From contig NZ_AP014724.1 of NCBI RefSeq assembly GCF_001548055.1, positions 2,634,324 to 2,698,323 on the forward strand: DNA of 64,000 nt, read 5' to 3'. Made by a program: the position numbers and the translations under genes. Every line of letters begins with the position of its first letter. Positions within the stretch are counted from its first letter, which is position 1. Below, piece after piece: positions 15,961 through 25,597 of the stretch. This DNA is from Sulfurospirillum cavolei (lineage in GTDB: Bacteria; Campylobacterota; Campylobacteria; Campylobacterales; Sulfurospirillaceae). The notes under the pieces are model-generated. The model was not told the origin of the DNA. It made no database searches and saw only the letters and a list, made by a program, of their open reading frames with translations.

Positions 15961-17774
15961 AAGTGTACCTCACTCAGTTTCTCCTTTAGGGTTTTAATCA
16001 ATTCAACTTTGCTCATATTATACTGTGTTCTTTCTCTTCTGTCACGTACGGCTACACTTTGCGCTTCTACCTCCGCATCTCCGAGAACTAGAATCATCGG
16101 AACGCGCATTGTTTCCGCATTGCGAATACGTTTATTAAGGCTTTCGTTTTTTGATGAAATTTCCACATCGATTCCTTCATCGATCAACTCATTTGCCAAA
16201 GCTTTTGCGTAAGCGACATGTTGATCGGAAATCGGTACGATTACCACTTGTGTCGGTGCAACAAAAAACGGTAATTCACCGGACGTATGCTCAATTAAAA
16301 TACCGATAAAGCGTTCAAACGAACCTAAAATCGCTCGGTGTAACATCACGGGGCGTGCATGCTCGTTGTTTGCATCGACATACGAAATATCAAAGCGCTC
16401 CGGCAAGTTAAAGTCAACTTGAATCGTTCCGCACTGCCATTTACGCTTTAGGGCATCGGTGATTTTAATATCGATTTTAGGGCCGTAGAATGCTCCGCCG
16501 CCTTCATCAATACCGTATTTGATACCGTTTTCATCCAATGCATTTTTTAAACCTTGCGTTGCCGCTTCCCAATATCGCTCATCGCCGATTGATTTTTCGG
16601 GACGTGTCGAAATTTCCATTTCGTAATGAAACCCAAACGTTTTCATAATAGAATCGACAAAACTCAAAATTTCTAAAACGTTTTCTTTAATTTGATCCGG
16701 TGTACAGAAAATATGCGCATCATCTTGCGTAAATTCACGCACGCGAAATAGTCCGTGTAATACACCGCTTTTTTCATGGCGGTGCACGACGCCGTATTCA
16801 AAAAATTTCAGCGGTAAGTCACGATAACTTCGAACTTCACTTTGAAAAACTTTAATATGGCCTAAACAGTTCATCGGCTTAATGCCGTATTCTGCTTCGT
16901 CAATCACGGTAAAATACATATTTTCGCCGTAATTTTGATAGTGACCGCTTATTTTCCATGCATCCGATTTCAAAATTTCAGGACCGCGTACGGGCTGATA
17001 ACCGCGTTTTCGATGTGCCGTAAACAACAATTTCTCGAGTTTTGAACGAAGTCGTCCGCCGTTTGGCAACCAAATCGGAAGTCCTGCACCAACCTCATCA
17101 TCAAAGGTAAAAAGTTTAAGTTCGTTACCGATTTTTCGATGATCCCGCTTCTTTGCCTCTTCGATCATGGTGACATAATCTTTAAGACTCTCTTTATCTG
17201 CAAACGCTATTCCGTAGATACGCGTTAACATTTCGCGTTTCTCATCACCGCCTAAATAGGCACCCGCTACTTTGATTAATTTGAAAAAACGTAAATATTT
17301 AGTATTGGGAACGTGAGGTCCGCGACAAAGGTCTTCAAAATCCCCTTGTTTATAGATGGAAACTTCACCCTCAGGGATACGAAGCAAGACTTCTTGCTTT
17401 AAGTCGTCATGGCTAAAATGCTTGAGTGCTTCCGTTTTGGTCGTATAAATCTTCTCTATCGGAAGTTTAGCATTGGCAAGTTCTGCCATTTTTTTCTCGA
17501 TCTCTTTTAAATCGGCATCGCCGATCTTTTCATTGACGCGAAAATCGTAATAAAAGCCGTCTTCAATCACAGGTCCGACAAAAAATTGGGCATCTTTATA
17601 GAGTGCTTTAATCGCTTGTGCCATTAAATGCGCACAAGAGTGACGAATCACTTCGATTGCCTCTTTAGAGTTGTCAAATACGATTTTGTTTTCGTAGATT
17701 TTAGAAGAATTAGCAGCGGTTTGCGTGTCGATGATGAGAGCACCTTCTTTGTAGGCTATAACATCATTCATCAT
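15957..17774 (-). CDS. thrS: Threonyl-tRNA synthetase
   Basis: 605 residues from the ATG at 17774, chosen because AAAGGATCT lies just upstream; an upstream in-frame start at 17804 has no site. After a shortened N-terminal part comes the editing-domain zinc-type [11 protein letters not shown] and CRGPHVPNT, then the class II core (IPMNC-like [41 protein letters not shown]) and the anticodon-binding domain ([16 protein letters not shown]). The N-terminal TGS domain of longer enzymes appears reduced or absent, as in other Campylobacterota. First gene of the translation operon; the tRNA-Val gene is 51 bases upstream. Confidence 0.97.
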   Translation of the reverse strand: MMNDVIAYKEGALIIDTQTAANSSKIYENKIVFDNSKEAIEVIRHSCAHLMAQAIKALYKDAQFFVGPVIEDGFYYDFRVNEKIGDADLKEIEKKMAELANAKLPIEKIYTTKTEALKHFSHDDLKQEVLLRIPEGEVSIYKQGDFEDLCRGPHVPNTKYLRFFKLIKVAGAYLGGDEKREMLTRIYGIAFADKESLKDYVTMIEEAKKRDHRKIGNELKLFTFDDEVGAGLPIWLPNGGRLRSKLEKLLFTAHRKRGYQPVRGPEILKSDAWKISGHYQNYGENMYFTVIDEAEYGIKPMNCLGHIKVFQSEVRSYRDLPLKFFEYGVVHRHEKSGVLHGLFRVREFTQDDAHIFCTPDQIKENVLEILSFVDSIMKTFGFHYEMEISTRPEKSIGDERYWEAATQGLKNALDENGIKYGIDEGGGAFYGPKIDIKITDALKRKWQCGTIQVDFNLPERFDISYVDANNEHARPVMLHRAILGSFERFIGILIEHTSGELPFFVAPTQVVIVPISDQHVAYAKALANELIDEGIDVEISSKNESLNKRIRNAETMRVPMILVLGDAEVEAQSVAVRDRRERTQYNMSKVELIKTLKEKLSEVHF

Positions 17775-17825
17775 AGTAGATCCTTTACTTGTATGAACTC
17801 CCAAACCAACGGGAGAACAAAAAAA

Positions 17826-17901
17826 TGGTGGCCACGAAAGGATTCGAACCTTCGACCACTACCATGTCAAGGTAGTGCTCTACCAACTGAGCTACGCGAC
17901 C
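17826..17901 (-). tRNA. tRNA-Val (anticodon GAC)
   Basis: 76 nt. The acceptor stem is GGTCGCG with CGTGGCC (G-T pairs tolerated), the D arm GCTCAGTTGGTAGAGC, the anticodon stem CTACC/GGTAG around loop TTGACAT (anticodon GAC, reads GUC/GUU), and the T arm carries TTCGAAT. The CCA end is encoded (17826-17828) and followed by TTTTT. Confidence 0.97.
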
Positions 17902-17920
17902 GACTCATTTAAGAGCTGAG

Positions 17921-17948
17921 ATTATACCAAAAAAAATTAAAAATGCAA
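17921..17948 (-). promoter_or_regulatory. Promoter of tRNA-Val
   Basis: On the minus strand TTGCAT (17948-17943), 16 bases and TATAAT (17926-17921), ending 19 bases before the tRNA 5' end. The spacer is a long T-run. Confidence 0.65.
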
Positions 17949-17979
17949 CTCTTTTTTGAAAAAATCTTTTGAAACCTTA

Positions 17980-18429
17980 TTATTTCGTAGAATTAGGGTG
18001 TTTCCACGTACGATACAAAATGCAAAGTACGCCCACGTCTATCATCACGTCGGCAAAATTAAAAACGGCAAAATTAAATCCGTAGTGCCAAAAAAAATAA
18101 TCCACGACACCGCCGTGAATAAAACGATCGTAAATATTACTCAACGCCGCACCCGCGATCATACCGATCGCCGACGCATGCCCAAGGAGAACGTCACGGT
18201 GCATGGACAGATAGATTCCCAATACCGCGATTAATACGATTTGAAGGTATTTTAAATACTCCTCTAAAAAAGCAAACATCGAAAAAGCAACTCCCTTGTT
18301 AAACGTTAAGATGAGTGAAAAAAAATTGCCTTCCCAGCGAAAACCCTCCAAAAAAAGAAGCTTAATTGCCTGATCAACTCCAAAAACAAGGAGTCCCGCA
18401 GCACATAAAAAAATCCACGCTTTATTCAT
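17980..18429 (-). CDS. lspA: Lipoprotein signal peptidase (signal peptidase II)
   Basis: 149 residues, four membrane helices. It cleaves the signal peptides of diacylglyceryl-modified prolipoproteins, such as the UPF0323 protein in this window. The catalytic aspartates lie in [19 protein letters not shown] and [11 protein letters not shown], both intact. The start overlaps the glmM stop by 8 bases, so the pair is translationally coupled, the order also known from Campylobacter and Helicobacter. Confidence 0.96.
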   Translation of the reverse strand: MNKAWIFLCAAGLLVFGVDQAIKLLFLEGFRWEGNFFSLILTFNKGVAFSMFAFLEEYLKYLQIVLIAVLGIYLSMHRDVLLGHASAIGMIAGAALSNIYDRFIHGGVVDYFFWHYGFNFAVFNFADVMIDVGVLCILYRTWKHPNSTK

Positions 18430-19762
18430 TTAATGCACTTTTGAAAAAGGCAACGGCTTTTTCCATGGATGCTTCCAAGACCTGTTCGTCTTTGCCTTCC
18501 AAAAGAATGCGCAAAAGATTTTCCGTTCCGGAATAACGAATCAATACCCGAAGTTGCTTACTTTGGAATTCTCGAATCAATGCATCATAGCCTTGGAGTT
18601 CTAAAAGCGGTATTTTGTTGTCGACTTTAAGATTGTGTTGTAACTGAGGATAGAGAATAAAAGGGTTGAAAAGTCGGCTGACTTTTTGTTTTTCCGTTAA
18701 AACACAGTGCATCACGGCAAGCGATGCGACGAGTGCATCGCCCGTTTTTGCAAAATCGGAAACGATAATATGCCCGCTTTGTTCACCGCCGAAGTTAATG
18801 TTTTGTCGATACAGACACTCTAAAACGTTTTTATCTCCCACATCGCAGCGATACGTTTTGATGTTCGATTTAGCCAAATAATCTTCTAACGCCTGATTAC
18901 TCATAACGGTAACGCAAACACCGTGATTCGTCAACCTGTTTTGGCTTTGTAAAAATGTTGCCAGTTTGCCGAGTAGCATATCGCCGTGGATCGGATTGCC
19001 GTTTTCGTCTACGACGACCAAACGATCTGCATCGCCGTCAAACGCAAACCCGATGTCGGCACGAAGTCTACGTACTTCCTCGCCGAGTTCTTCAGGATGC
19101 AACGCACCGCAATTGAGATTGATATTGCTCCCGTTGGGGTCGTCGTTAATCATAATAACATCAGCCCCAAGCTCGCTAAAAACGGTCGGAGCGACTTTGT
19201 AAGCGGCTCCGTTGGCAGGATCTAGGACGATACGAAATCCTTTGAGCGTCAAGTGTTTTGGAAAAGAGTTTTTGATTTGAACGATGTAGCGTCCGATCAC
19301 GTCATCGATCCGTTTGGATCTACCAATTTCAAATTCCGTTTTTTGGTTCTTTTCAATCAATTCGTCGTCAAAATAGATTTTTTCGATTTCTGCTTCTTCC
19401 GCCTCACCGAGTTTATTGCCGAGACTATCGAAAAATTTAATTCCGTTATCGGAAAACGGATTATGCGACGCACTAATCATGATACCCGCGTCACACCGCA
19501 TATCTTCCGTTAAAAACGCGATCGCGGGCGTTGGCATCGGCCCGATTTGTCTTACGTCGTATCCCACTGCGGTCAGTCCGGACACAATCGCATTTTCGAT
19601 CATATATCCACTACGTCTGGTATCTTTACCGACTAGGATTTTATTGGTAATCGAATTTTTACGAAAATAGATACCCGCCGCCATCGCTAAACGCATTGCT
19701 AAAAAAGCACTCAGTTTTTTTCCCGCTTTTCCCCGAACGCCGTCGGTTCCGAATAATTTCAT
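18422..19762 (-). CDS. glmM: Phosphoglucosamine mutase
   Basis: 446 residues, the usual length. It interconverts glucosamine-6-phosphate and glucosamine-1-phosphate for UDP-GlcNAc, feeding peptidoglycan and LPS synthesis. The phosphoserine loop [17 protein letters not shown], the metal loop [15 protein letters not shown], the sugar-binding GGEQSGHII and the C-terminal phosphate-binding [11 protein letters not shown] are all present. A site AAGGTGAATCC precedes the ATG. It is divergent from the gene at 19874. Confidence 0.97.
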   Translation of the reverse strand: MKLFGTDGVRGKAGKKLSAFLAMRLAMAAGIYFRKNSITNKILVGKDTRRSGYMIENAIVSGLTAVGYDVRQIGPMPTPAIAFLTEDMRCDAGIMISASHNPFSDNGIKFFDSLGNKLGEAEEAEIEKIYFDDELIEKNQKTEFEIGRSKRIDDVIGRYIVQIKNSFPKHLTLKGFRIVLDPANGAAYKVAPTVFSELGADVIMINDDPNGSNINLNCGALHPEELGEEVRRLRADIGFAFDGDADRLVVVDENGNPIHGDMLLGKLATFLQSQNRLTNHGVCVTVMSNQALEDYLAKSNIKTYRCDVGDKNVLECLYRQNINFGGEQSGHIIVSDFAKTGDALVASLAVMHCVLTEKQKVSRLFNPFILYPQLQHNLKVDNKIPLLELQGYDALIREFQSKQLRVLIRYSGTENLLRILLEGKDEQVLEASMEKAVAFFKSALNE

Positions 19763-19835
19763 AATGGATTCACCTTATACGATAAACTCTTAGGCGAATT
19801 GTAACAAAACTTTTTTAATCTTGACATGTAAACGG

Positions 19836-19841
19836 TATAAT
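19836..19841 (+). promoter_or_regulatory. Promoter -10 for the small membrane protein/potassium channel pair
   Basis: TATAAT lies 32 bases before the start at 19874. TTGACATGTAA at 19821-19831 looks like a -35 but leaves only 9 bases of spacing; it is one of the ACATGT repeats instead. Confidence 0.45.
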
Positions 19842-19873
19842 AACCCTATTACATTGGGAGAATAGGACACCAC

Positions 19874-20251
19874 ATGAACTTGGACAAAGTAATTTCCGGA
19901 TTTTTTTTCATTCTGGCGATGACGCTCAATTTCGGATTTTTCTACGGCGATTTGTCGGATTTAGAACTGCATAGCAAATACGAACTCTTTGCGGCATTGG
20001 TCGTGAACATCATTGCGACAACGCTCAAAATCGGTGATAAAACGCAATTGGGTTCGGTAATGCTCGCTACGAGTCTGGTCGCGGATATTCAGCTGATTGC
20101 CTCGGCAACCGTTTGGACCATCGCGGTGTATGCGTATACGATCGATCGAGAAATCACTTCGATTATCGTCAGCTTAAGCGGCGGAGCTTTACTGGCCAAC
20201 ATAACCAGTGTTTTACTCTATATCGGCGATACGCTTAAATCCAAACGTTAA
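19874..20251 (+). CDS. Small membrane protein, probably DUF6394 family
   Basis: 125 residues with four predicted membrane helices (about residues 7-24, 38-52, 62-86 and 95-116) and few charged residues. I think it belongs to DUF6394, a family restricted to Campylobacterota, but the assignment is from memory. It precedes the channel gene by 10 bases, so both are made from one message. GGGAGAATAGGACACC precedes the ATG. A role as an accessory or assembly subunit of the channel is inference from the pairing. Confidence 0.65.
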   Translation: MNLDKVISGFFFILAMTLNFGFFYGDLSDLELHSKYELFAALVVNIIATTLKIGDKTQLGSVMLATSLVADIQLIASATVWTIAVYAYTIDREITSIIVSLSGGALLANITSVLLYIGDTLKSKR

Positions 20252-20261
20252 AGGGCTCTTT

Positions 20262-21944
20262 TTGAGAACCAGCTCCTTATGGCTTATTTTACAGCGTATG
20301 CGTACCCCTTTCCTCATTATTATTTTAACGTATACGATTTCTATTATCGGATTACTACTGATTGAGGGCGTCGACGCAGAGGGAAGAGCTTATCGGCTCT
20401 CTATTTTTGACGCATTTTATTTTATTAGCTATACCGCAACAACAATTGGGTTTGGCGAAACACCTTTCACGTTTACCTACCCTCAACGCATCTGGGTCTC
20501 AATGTCTATTTTTTTTACCGTCACGGGTTGGTTCTACAGTCTTGGATCCTTAGTCGCCCTCCTTCAAGACAAACTCTTTTTGGAAGAATTTGCGCGCGCA
20601 AAATTTAGGCGTAACATTGCTTATTTAAAAGAAAAATATATCATTATTCTCGGCTACAACTCCATTACCAGCGAAATTATTAAAAAAGCCAACGAATACG
20701 GATTGCGCTCCGTAGTGATCGAAAAAGACGAAAGTAAACGCAACCATCTTTTGTTGGAAAACTTCACGCCGCCCGTTTATTGTCTTAATGCGGACGTTCA
20801 TAATCCCGAGGCACTGGAAACGGCAGGAATTAAATCCATTTATTGTCGTGCTATCGTGAGCCTCTTTGAAAACGACGCACTCAATCTTCGCATCGCGTTA
20901 ACGTCTAAAATTCTCAATTCCAATATTACGATGGCGATTAAAGCGACGACGAAAAACCAAGCCGAAAATCTCCAAGATTTAGGCGTTCAAATTATTGAAA
21001 ATCCGTTTGAAATTATCGCAACGCATATTCATTTAGCGATTAATGCCCCGCACTCTTTACGTCTGATTCGATGGCTATACGGTCTAGGGCATTTGCACGA
21101 TCCTCTTCTACGCTTGCCGCGCGGGAAATACCTTGTATGCGGATACGGTCGTATGGGAAAAAGTATTTACGAAGTGCTTAAAGAGAACCATTTCGAAACC
21201 GTTTTTGCCGAAATCGATTCGCAGAAAAAAGAAGCGACGCCAAGCGAAGCACATCCAAAAATCGTTATCGGCGACGGCGATGATAAAGAGATGTTAAAAG
21301 CATTGGGTATCCAAGAGTGTGCCGCAATTATCGCCGGAACCAACGACGATACGACCAACCTTTCCATTTTGGCGACGGCCAAAAAACTAAACCCATCGAT
21401 TATTACCATTGCGCGTGAAAATGAACTGGAAGATTTTTCGATTTTTCAAAACTCTAGCATCGATTCGGTTTTTATACCCGCAAAAATTTTAATCAACAAA
21501 ACGGTACATGCCATCCTCAATCCGGCACTCGATCAGTTTATCAAACACATTTATGCATTAGACGAGACAGACATCATCGCTTTAACCAAAACGCTCTTAA
21601 ACATCTCGATGCATCCGTCGATTTTTGCACTGAAAATCGACGCAACGCAAGCTCCGATGCTTTTCAAGCATACAAACAATACGCTTCCGCTCTCTTTGCT
21701 CAAAACGTCTCTTAAAAATAGACGCATCGATAACAATCTGATCGTGCTCATGCGTATACGGAACAAAGAAGTATCGCTTTTCCCTTCTTGGGACGAAACA
21801 ATCGGCATCAATGATCTTTTTTTATTTGCAGGTGACGACAATGCTCAAGATCATCTCGAGTCGATTGCACAAAATTATTATGAGTTTTATTATGCTCTTG
21901 AGGGTAAAGAAAAAAGTATTTTCGGCAGATTACGCACGCCTTAG
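20262..21944 (+). CDS. Potassium channel with two RCK (TrkA-N) domains
   Basis: 560 residues from the TTG at 20262 (AAAGGG 6 bases upstream). Alternatives are the ATG at 20298 or a longer reading that overlaps the previous gene. A two-helix pore module (residues about 15-110) carries the filter-like TATTIGFGE, then come two TrkA-N/RCK units: IIILGYNSITSEIIKKA with IEKDES, and YLVCGYGRMGKSIYEVL with DGDD and AGTNDDTTN. The first Rossmann motif is degenerate (GYNSIT), the second is good (GYGRMG). RCK domains gate K+ channels in response to nucleotides or ions. The filter reads GFG rather than GYG, so selectivity should be tested. It ends at a hairpin terminator. Confidence 0.85.
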   Translation: MRTSSLWLILQRMRTPFLIIILTYTISIIGLLLIEGVDAEGRAYRLSIFDAFYFISYTATTIGFGETPFTFTYPQRIWVSMSIFFTVTGWFYSLGSLVALLQDKLFLEEFARAKFRRNIAYLKEKYIIILGYNSITSEIIKKANEYGLRSVVIEKDESKRNHLLLENFTPPVYCLNADVHNPEALETAGIKSIYCRAIVSLFENDALNLRIALTSKILNSNITMAIKATTKNQAENLQDLGVQIIENPFEIIATHIHLAINAPHSLRLIRWLYGLGHLHDPLLRLPRGKYLVCGYGRMGKSIYEVLKENHFETVFAEIDSQKKEATPSEAHPKIVIGDGDDKEMLKALGIQECAAIIAGTNDDTTNLSILATAKKLNPSIITIARENELEDFSIFQNSSIDSVFIPAKILINKTVHAILNPALDQFIKHIYALDETDIIALTKTLLNISMHPSIFALKIDATQAPMLFKHTNNTLPLSLLKTSLKNRRIDNNLIVLMRIRNKEVSLFPSWDETIGINDLFLFAGDDNAQDHLESIAQNYYEFYYALEGKEKSIFGRLRTP

Positions 21945-21964
21945 CCTTCAAAGCTCTTTGAAGG
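21945..21964 (+). terminator. Terminator of the potassium channel gene
   Basis: CCTTCAAAG (21945-21953) and CTTTGAAGG (21956-21964) directly follow the stop codon; effectively an 8-bp stem with a 4-base loop, then GATGATTTTAG. Confidence 0.6.
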
Positions 21965-22030
21965 GATGATTTTAGAACAAATTTATTTTAAAATGCCCTT
22001 AAAATAAGTTGCGTTTAATATTAGTTTTTA

Positions 22031-22036
22031 TATAAT
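22031..22036 (+). promoter_or_regulatory. Promoter -10 of rpsT
   Basis: TATAAT in TTTTTATATAATCTACG, 32 bases before the rpsT start; the upstream region is AT-rich with no clear -35. Confidence 0.5.
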
Positions 22037-22068
22037 CTACGCCTAAATTTAAAACGAAAGGCTTATCT

Positions 22069-22344
22069 ATGGCAAATCACAAGTCAGCAGAAAAGCGTAT
22101 TAGACAAACCAAAAAACGCACCGAAAGAAATAGATTTTATAAAACTAGAATCAAAAATCTAACACGTGCCGTAAAAGAAGCTGTTGAGGCGGGTGATCAA
22201 GCAGCTGCCGCCGTTGCGTTGAAAAATGTAAACAAAAGCTTTCACTCTTATGCCGGCAAAGGTATTTTGACGAAAAATACGGCTGCTCGTCGCGTAAGCC
22301 GTCTTGCTCAACTTGTTAATACGCTAGGTAGTGTTGCTGCATAA
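22069..22344 (+). CDS. rpsT: 30S ribosomal protein bS20
   Basis: 91 residues, full length, starting [20 protein letters not shown] with the conserved [16 protein letters not shown] C-terminus (here [17 protein letters not shown]). bS20 binds 16S rRNA helices during early assembly. ACGAAAGGCTT precedes the ATG. It is followed 37 bases later by prfA, the arrangement seen in other Campylobacterota. Confidence 0.98.
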   Translation: MANHKSAEKRIRQTKKRTERNRFYKTRIKNLTRAVKEAVEAGDQAAAAVALKNVNKSFHSYAGKGILTKNTAARRVSRLAQLVNTLGSVAA

Positions 22345-22381
22345 CCTGCGGCAACTCCCTCTTTATTTTTAGTTTCCCTTC

Positions 22382-23449
22382 ATGTTAAACGAAAAACTTG
22401 TCCCCTTCGTCGAGCGCTATAATGAGCTTTCCGCTCTTCTTAGCGATCCTAATATCGCTAACGATATTAAAAAAATGACGGCTCTTTCCAAAGAGCAATC
22501 TTCTCTTGAAGAGATTAAAGACAAGTCGCTTGCCTATCTTACGACTTTAAACCAAATCGAAGAGAATAAACTCCTTTTAGACGACGAAGAACTCGGAGAG
22601 TTGGCAAAAGAAGAACTTAAAAGTTTAGAACTTCTTAAAGAGACGCTGGAAGAGGAAATTAAACTTCTTTTACTTCCCAAAGACCCTAACGACGAACGTA
22701 ATATTTTCCTTGAAATTCGTGCAGGAACCGGCGGAGACGAAGCTGCCATTTTTTCGGCGGATTTATTTAAAGCTTATTTGCGTTATGCCGAAAACCGCGG
22801 GTGGAAAGTTGAAATCGTCTCGTTAAGCGAAGGGGTTTTAAACGGTTATAAAGAAGTCATCGCGTTGATTAAAGGGCAGGGTGCTTTTTCACGACTTAAA
22901 TACGAAGGCGGCGTTCATCGTGTTCAACGTGTACCTTTAACCGAATCGCAAGGGAGAGTTCATACGTCTGCCGTGACGGTGGCCGTGATGCCCGAAGTCG
23001 ATGACGTCGAAATCGATATTCAAGAAAAAGACCTTAAAATCGATGTCATGCGTTCTTCCGGAAACGGCGGACAATCGGTCAACACGACCGACAGTGCCGT
23101 ACGCATTACGCACTTACCGACCGGGATAGTCGTCGTGAATCAAGACGGTAAATCTCAGCATAAGAACAAAGACGCCGCTATGAAAATCTTAAAAGCAAAG
23201 CTTTACGATATGGAGATGCAAGAGCGCAACGCCAAAGAGAGTGAAGCACGCAAACAACAAGTAGGCTCCGGTGACAGAAGCGCAAGAATTCGCACGTACA
23301 ATTATCCTCAAAACCGCATTACCGATCACAGAGTAGGGCTCACGCTTTACCGTTTAGATGCCGTGATGGAAGGCGGACTTTTTGATGAGATTATCGAGCC
23401 TATTATCGCGAATTACCAAGCCGAGCTGATGAAAGAAGCTAACTTTTAA
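22382..23449 (+). CDS. prfA: Peptide chain release factor 1
   Basis: 355 residues. It recognises UAA and UAG in the A site and triggers peptide release. The catalytic GGQ is in [18 protein letters not shown], the codon-recognition PxT-type loop in [17 protein letters not shown], and the coiled N-terminal domain contains a Lys/Glu-rich repeat region. The gene shares a unit with rpsT and ends 6 bases before the stop of the convergent glucosaminidase gene. There is no room for a classical terminator, so the transcripts must overlap. Confidence 0.97.
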   Translation: MLNEKLVPFVERYNELSALLSDPNIANDIKKMTALSKEQSSLEEIKDKSLAYLTTLNQIEENKLLLDDEELGELAKEELKSLELLKETLEEEIKLLLLPKDPNDERNIFLEIRAGTGGDEAAIFSADLFKAYLRYAENRGWKVEIVSLSEGVLNGYKEVIALIKGQGAFSRLKYEGGVHRVQRVPLTESQGRVHTSAVTVAVMPEVDDVEIDIQEKDLKIDVMRSSGNGGQSVNTTDSAVRITHLPTGIVVVNQDGKSQHKNKDAAMKILKAKLYDMEMQERNAKESEARKQQVGSGDRSARIRTYNYPQNRITDHRVGLTLYRLDAVMEGGLFDEIIEPIIANYQAELMKEANF

Positions 23450-23455
23450 TACCGC

Positions 23456-24202
23456 TTATTGATCGTAAATACTTAAATTGTTTTGCTCGATCATCTCTCG
23501 AATCATTTTAATGTACTCCTCTTTCAGTTCGGAATAATTAACCATCGTTTTTGCCGATTCCATACCGTTGAACGTTCGGCCTTCAAGAAAAGCTTGATAA
23601 CGCCTTTCGCGAAATAGCGAATAGGCATCGTTGGTATTGAGGTTGAGCATATACGAAGTAACCGATTTTTGTAAAGAGCTAAAAACGCGAATCATATGTG
23701 TTTTGCCCGGTAATCGGTTCTGAGGCATTAAACCGATGCCAGAATACGTCCAGTGACCAAAAAGGTTATTGGCTTCCCGCGCGAACCGACTCTTTCCCCA
23801 ACCGCTCTCCAATGCTGCTTGTGCAAGTGCCATCGAAACGGGAACCGTATTGATTCGTTTGTAATATTCGTCGCGATCGAAGAGGTTTTCGATCCCGTAT
23901 TTATTGCGTAATGCGATCAGGTAACCGACATTTTTCTGATTTAGCCCCCGAAAAGCTCCCGGCATTGCCTTCGCAAAAAAGTCGGTAATAAACTCACGGT
24001 CTTTTTTAATTTCATCGTTACTTTTATCGACTAACGCTTTCATATGAAGAAAAAAAGCCTCTTTTTGTTTGGTATTGTCGTCAATTTGATAGTAGTCGTT
24101 CGGAAGTCCTCCGGCATAAAGCGGACCGGAGATACTTAAGAAAAAAGCGATAAAAGAGAAGAAAAAAATCTTCACGAATTTAGAGATCCAGCGTCGTTTC
24201 AA
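23456..24202 (-). CDS. Exported glucosaminidase (Bax-like)
   Basis: 248 residues beginning with a signal peptide (KIFFFSFIAFFLSISGPLYA). The glucosaminidase fold is marked by VPVSMALAQAALESGWGKSR and EANNLFGHWTYSG, where the Glu of ALESGWG is the expected catalytic acid. Such enzymes cleave the N-acetylglucosaminyl bond of peptidoglycan in the periplasm. The likely start is a TTG at 24202 overlapping dapF by 23 bases, with AAAAGG close upstream; the start is the least certain part. It is last in coaE-dapF-bax, all overlapping. Confidence 0.82.
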   Translation of the reverse strand: MKRRWISKFVKIFFFSFIAFFLSISGPLYAGGLPNDYYQIDDNTKQKEAFFLHMKALVDKSNDEIKKDREFITDFFAKAMPGAFRGLNQKNVGYLIALRNKYGIENLFDRDEYYKRINTVPVSMALAQAALESGWGKSRFAREANNLFGHWTYSGIGLMPQNRLPGKTHMIRVFSSLQKSVTSYMLNLNTNDAYSLFRERRYQAFLEGRTFNGMESAKTMVNYSELKEEYIKMIREMIEQNNLSIYDQ

Positions 24203-24923
24203 AGACCTTTTGTACGAGACCTTTGAAAAAAAGTTTGTTGCCTTCGATGCGCAATTGCAACTCCTCTTGACTCGTCGGATAGACTTTGGCGCAATCCTCT
24301 AGAAACTTTTCGCGATACGCACTGTAAAAACACGCCGCCATACCCGTTCCACACGCCAAGGTTTCATCCTCGACACCGCGCTCGTACGTTCTTACATGTA
24401 AGGCTTTTTCACGAATCATGGCGTAATTGACGTTGGCGTTGTATTTAAATCTCATTTGGCGTGCAATCGTTTTGTCAAAACAACCGATATCCTCCACAAA
24501 CGTTACCAAATGCGGTACGCCCGTATCGCAAAAATACCATACCAAACCGTTTTCTTCAAACGAATCTCTCAATTTTTTCGGTTCGGTTAATTCCGTCTCT
24601 ACGACGTCGCCCTCCACACAAGAATGAATCACGCCGGCACCTGTCATAAAACGCATTTGTGCGTCGCAGAGCCCGTTGGTATAAGCATAATGCGCGCATG
24701 CACGCGTTCCGTTGCCGCACATAGACGCAGCCGAGCCGTCGTTGTTGTAAAATTGCCATTTAAAGTCATGTTCGTTATCGGGCAACAAGACGATCAATCC
24801 GTCTGCACCGATTCCGCTTTGTCGATTGCATACTTTTTTGGCAAAATCGCTTCGATCTTTTTCGATAAACGTATGTAAAATAACAAAATCGTTTCCGCTA
24901 GCGTTATATTTTGCAATCTGCAT
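24180..24923 (-). CDS. dapF: Diaminopimelate epimerase
   Basis: 247 residues. It interconverts LL- and meso-diaminopimelate for lysine and peptidoglycan synthesis. Both active-site cysteines are present: SMCGNGTRACAH (near residue 70) and ETLACGTGMAAC (near 190), with KYNASGNDF at the N-terminus. The start overlaps the coaE 3' end by 20 bases and the stop overlaps the glucosaminidase gene, so three genes are translated in overlap. The length is at the short end for the family (about 250-280). Confidence 0.96.
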   Translation of the reverse strand: MQIAKYNASGNDFVILHTFIEKDRSDFAKKVCNRQSGIGADGLIVLLPDNEHDFKWQFYNNDGSAASMCGNGTRACAHYAYTNGLCDAQMRFMTGAGVIHSCVEGDVVETELTEPKKLRDSFEENGLVWYFCDTGVPHLVTFVEDIGCFDKTIARQMRFKYNANVNYAMIREKALHVRTYERGVEDETLACGTGMAACFYSAYREKFLEDCAKVYPTSQEELQLRIEGNKLFFKGLVQKVFETTLDL

Positions 24924-25509
24924 ATTTTCCTCTTACAAATTTGATAAATTTTTCAATTTCGCTCTCTAAAAATTTCATATCGAACGAGTTATTAATCAGA
25001 AAATCGGCCATCACCCTTTTTTCTTCAATGCTAATTTGCGCATCGATACGTTTTTGAGCCTCTTCTTTCGTAAAATCTTCACGTATCATAAGCCGTTTTC
25101 GCTGAACTTCAACCGGAGCATAAACAACGACGACGACCTTACACTGATACCCTTCGCTTTCAAAATAGAGCGGAATATCGATAATATAAGGTCTTTTTCG
25201 CTCCTCGAGTGCTTCGCTACGTTTGAAGATTTCGGCTCGAATCAACGGATGCAAAAAGGCATTCAGTTTTTCACGTTCCGCTTTATCGTTAAAAATCAGA
25301 GCACCCAACGCTTTACGGTCGATCGCACCCTCTTTGATCACGCGATCGCCGAAAATCGCTTCCACTTCTTTGACATGTAGAGGCAAAATTTCTTTGGCGA
25401 TTTTATCGGCGTCAATGATCTCAAACCCTTGTGCGTGAAGCAAAGAAGAAACCGTACTTTTACCCGTTGCAATGCCGCCGGTTAGGACGATCGCGTGTTC
25501 GTATGCCAT
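24904..25509 (-). CDS. coaE: Dephospho-CoA kinase
   Basis: 201 residues. It catalyses the last step of coenzyme A synthesis. The P-loop LTGGIATGKSTVSSLL is at residues 9-24, followed by IDADKIAKEIL and the lid segment KRLMIREDFTKEEAQKRI. The Walker Gly-Lys-Ser is intact. The start at 25509 is divergent from purM, separated by 88 bases, and the 3' end overlaps dapF. Confidence 0.95.
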   Translation of the reverse strand: MAYEHAIVLTGGIATGKSTVSSLLHAQGFEIIDADKIAKEILPLHVKEVEAIFGDRVIKEGAIDRKALGALIFNDKAEREKLNAFLHPLIRAEIFKRSEALEERKRPYIIDIPLYFESEGYQCKVVVVVYAPVEVQRKRLMIREDFTKEEAQKRIDAQISIEEKRVMADFLINNSFDMKFLESEIEKFIKFVRGKYADCKI

Positions 25510-25597
25510 GAATTCTTTCAGACCTTCAGTTAGATTTTATAACGATTTTAACATACTTTTGTTAAAATCTTTTAAACAACCTCCTAAAGGCTTATTC

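Noticed and set aside
17858..17875. ACCATGTCAAGG as an ACATGT repeat in tRNA-Val
   Set aside because: It reads CCATGT, not ACATGT, and is the anticodon loop of the tRNA.
19821..19841. TTGACA-TATAAT promoter for the 19874 gene
   Set aside because: The spacing is 9 bases, far too short; TTGACATGTAA belongs to the ACATGT repeat, so only the -10 is accepted.
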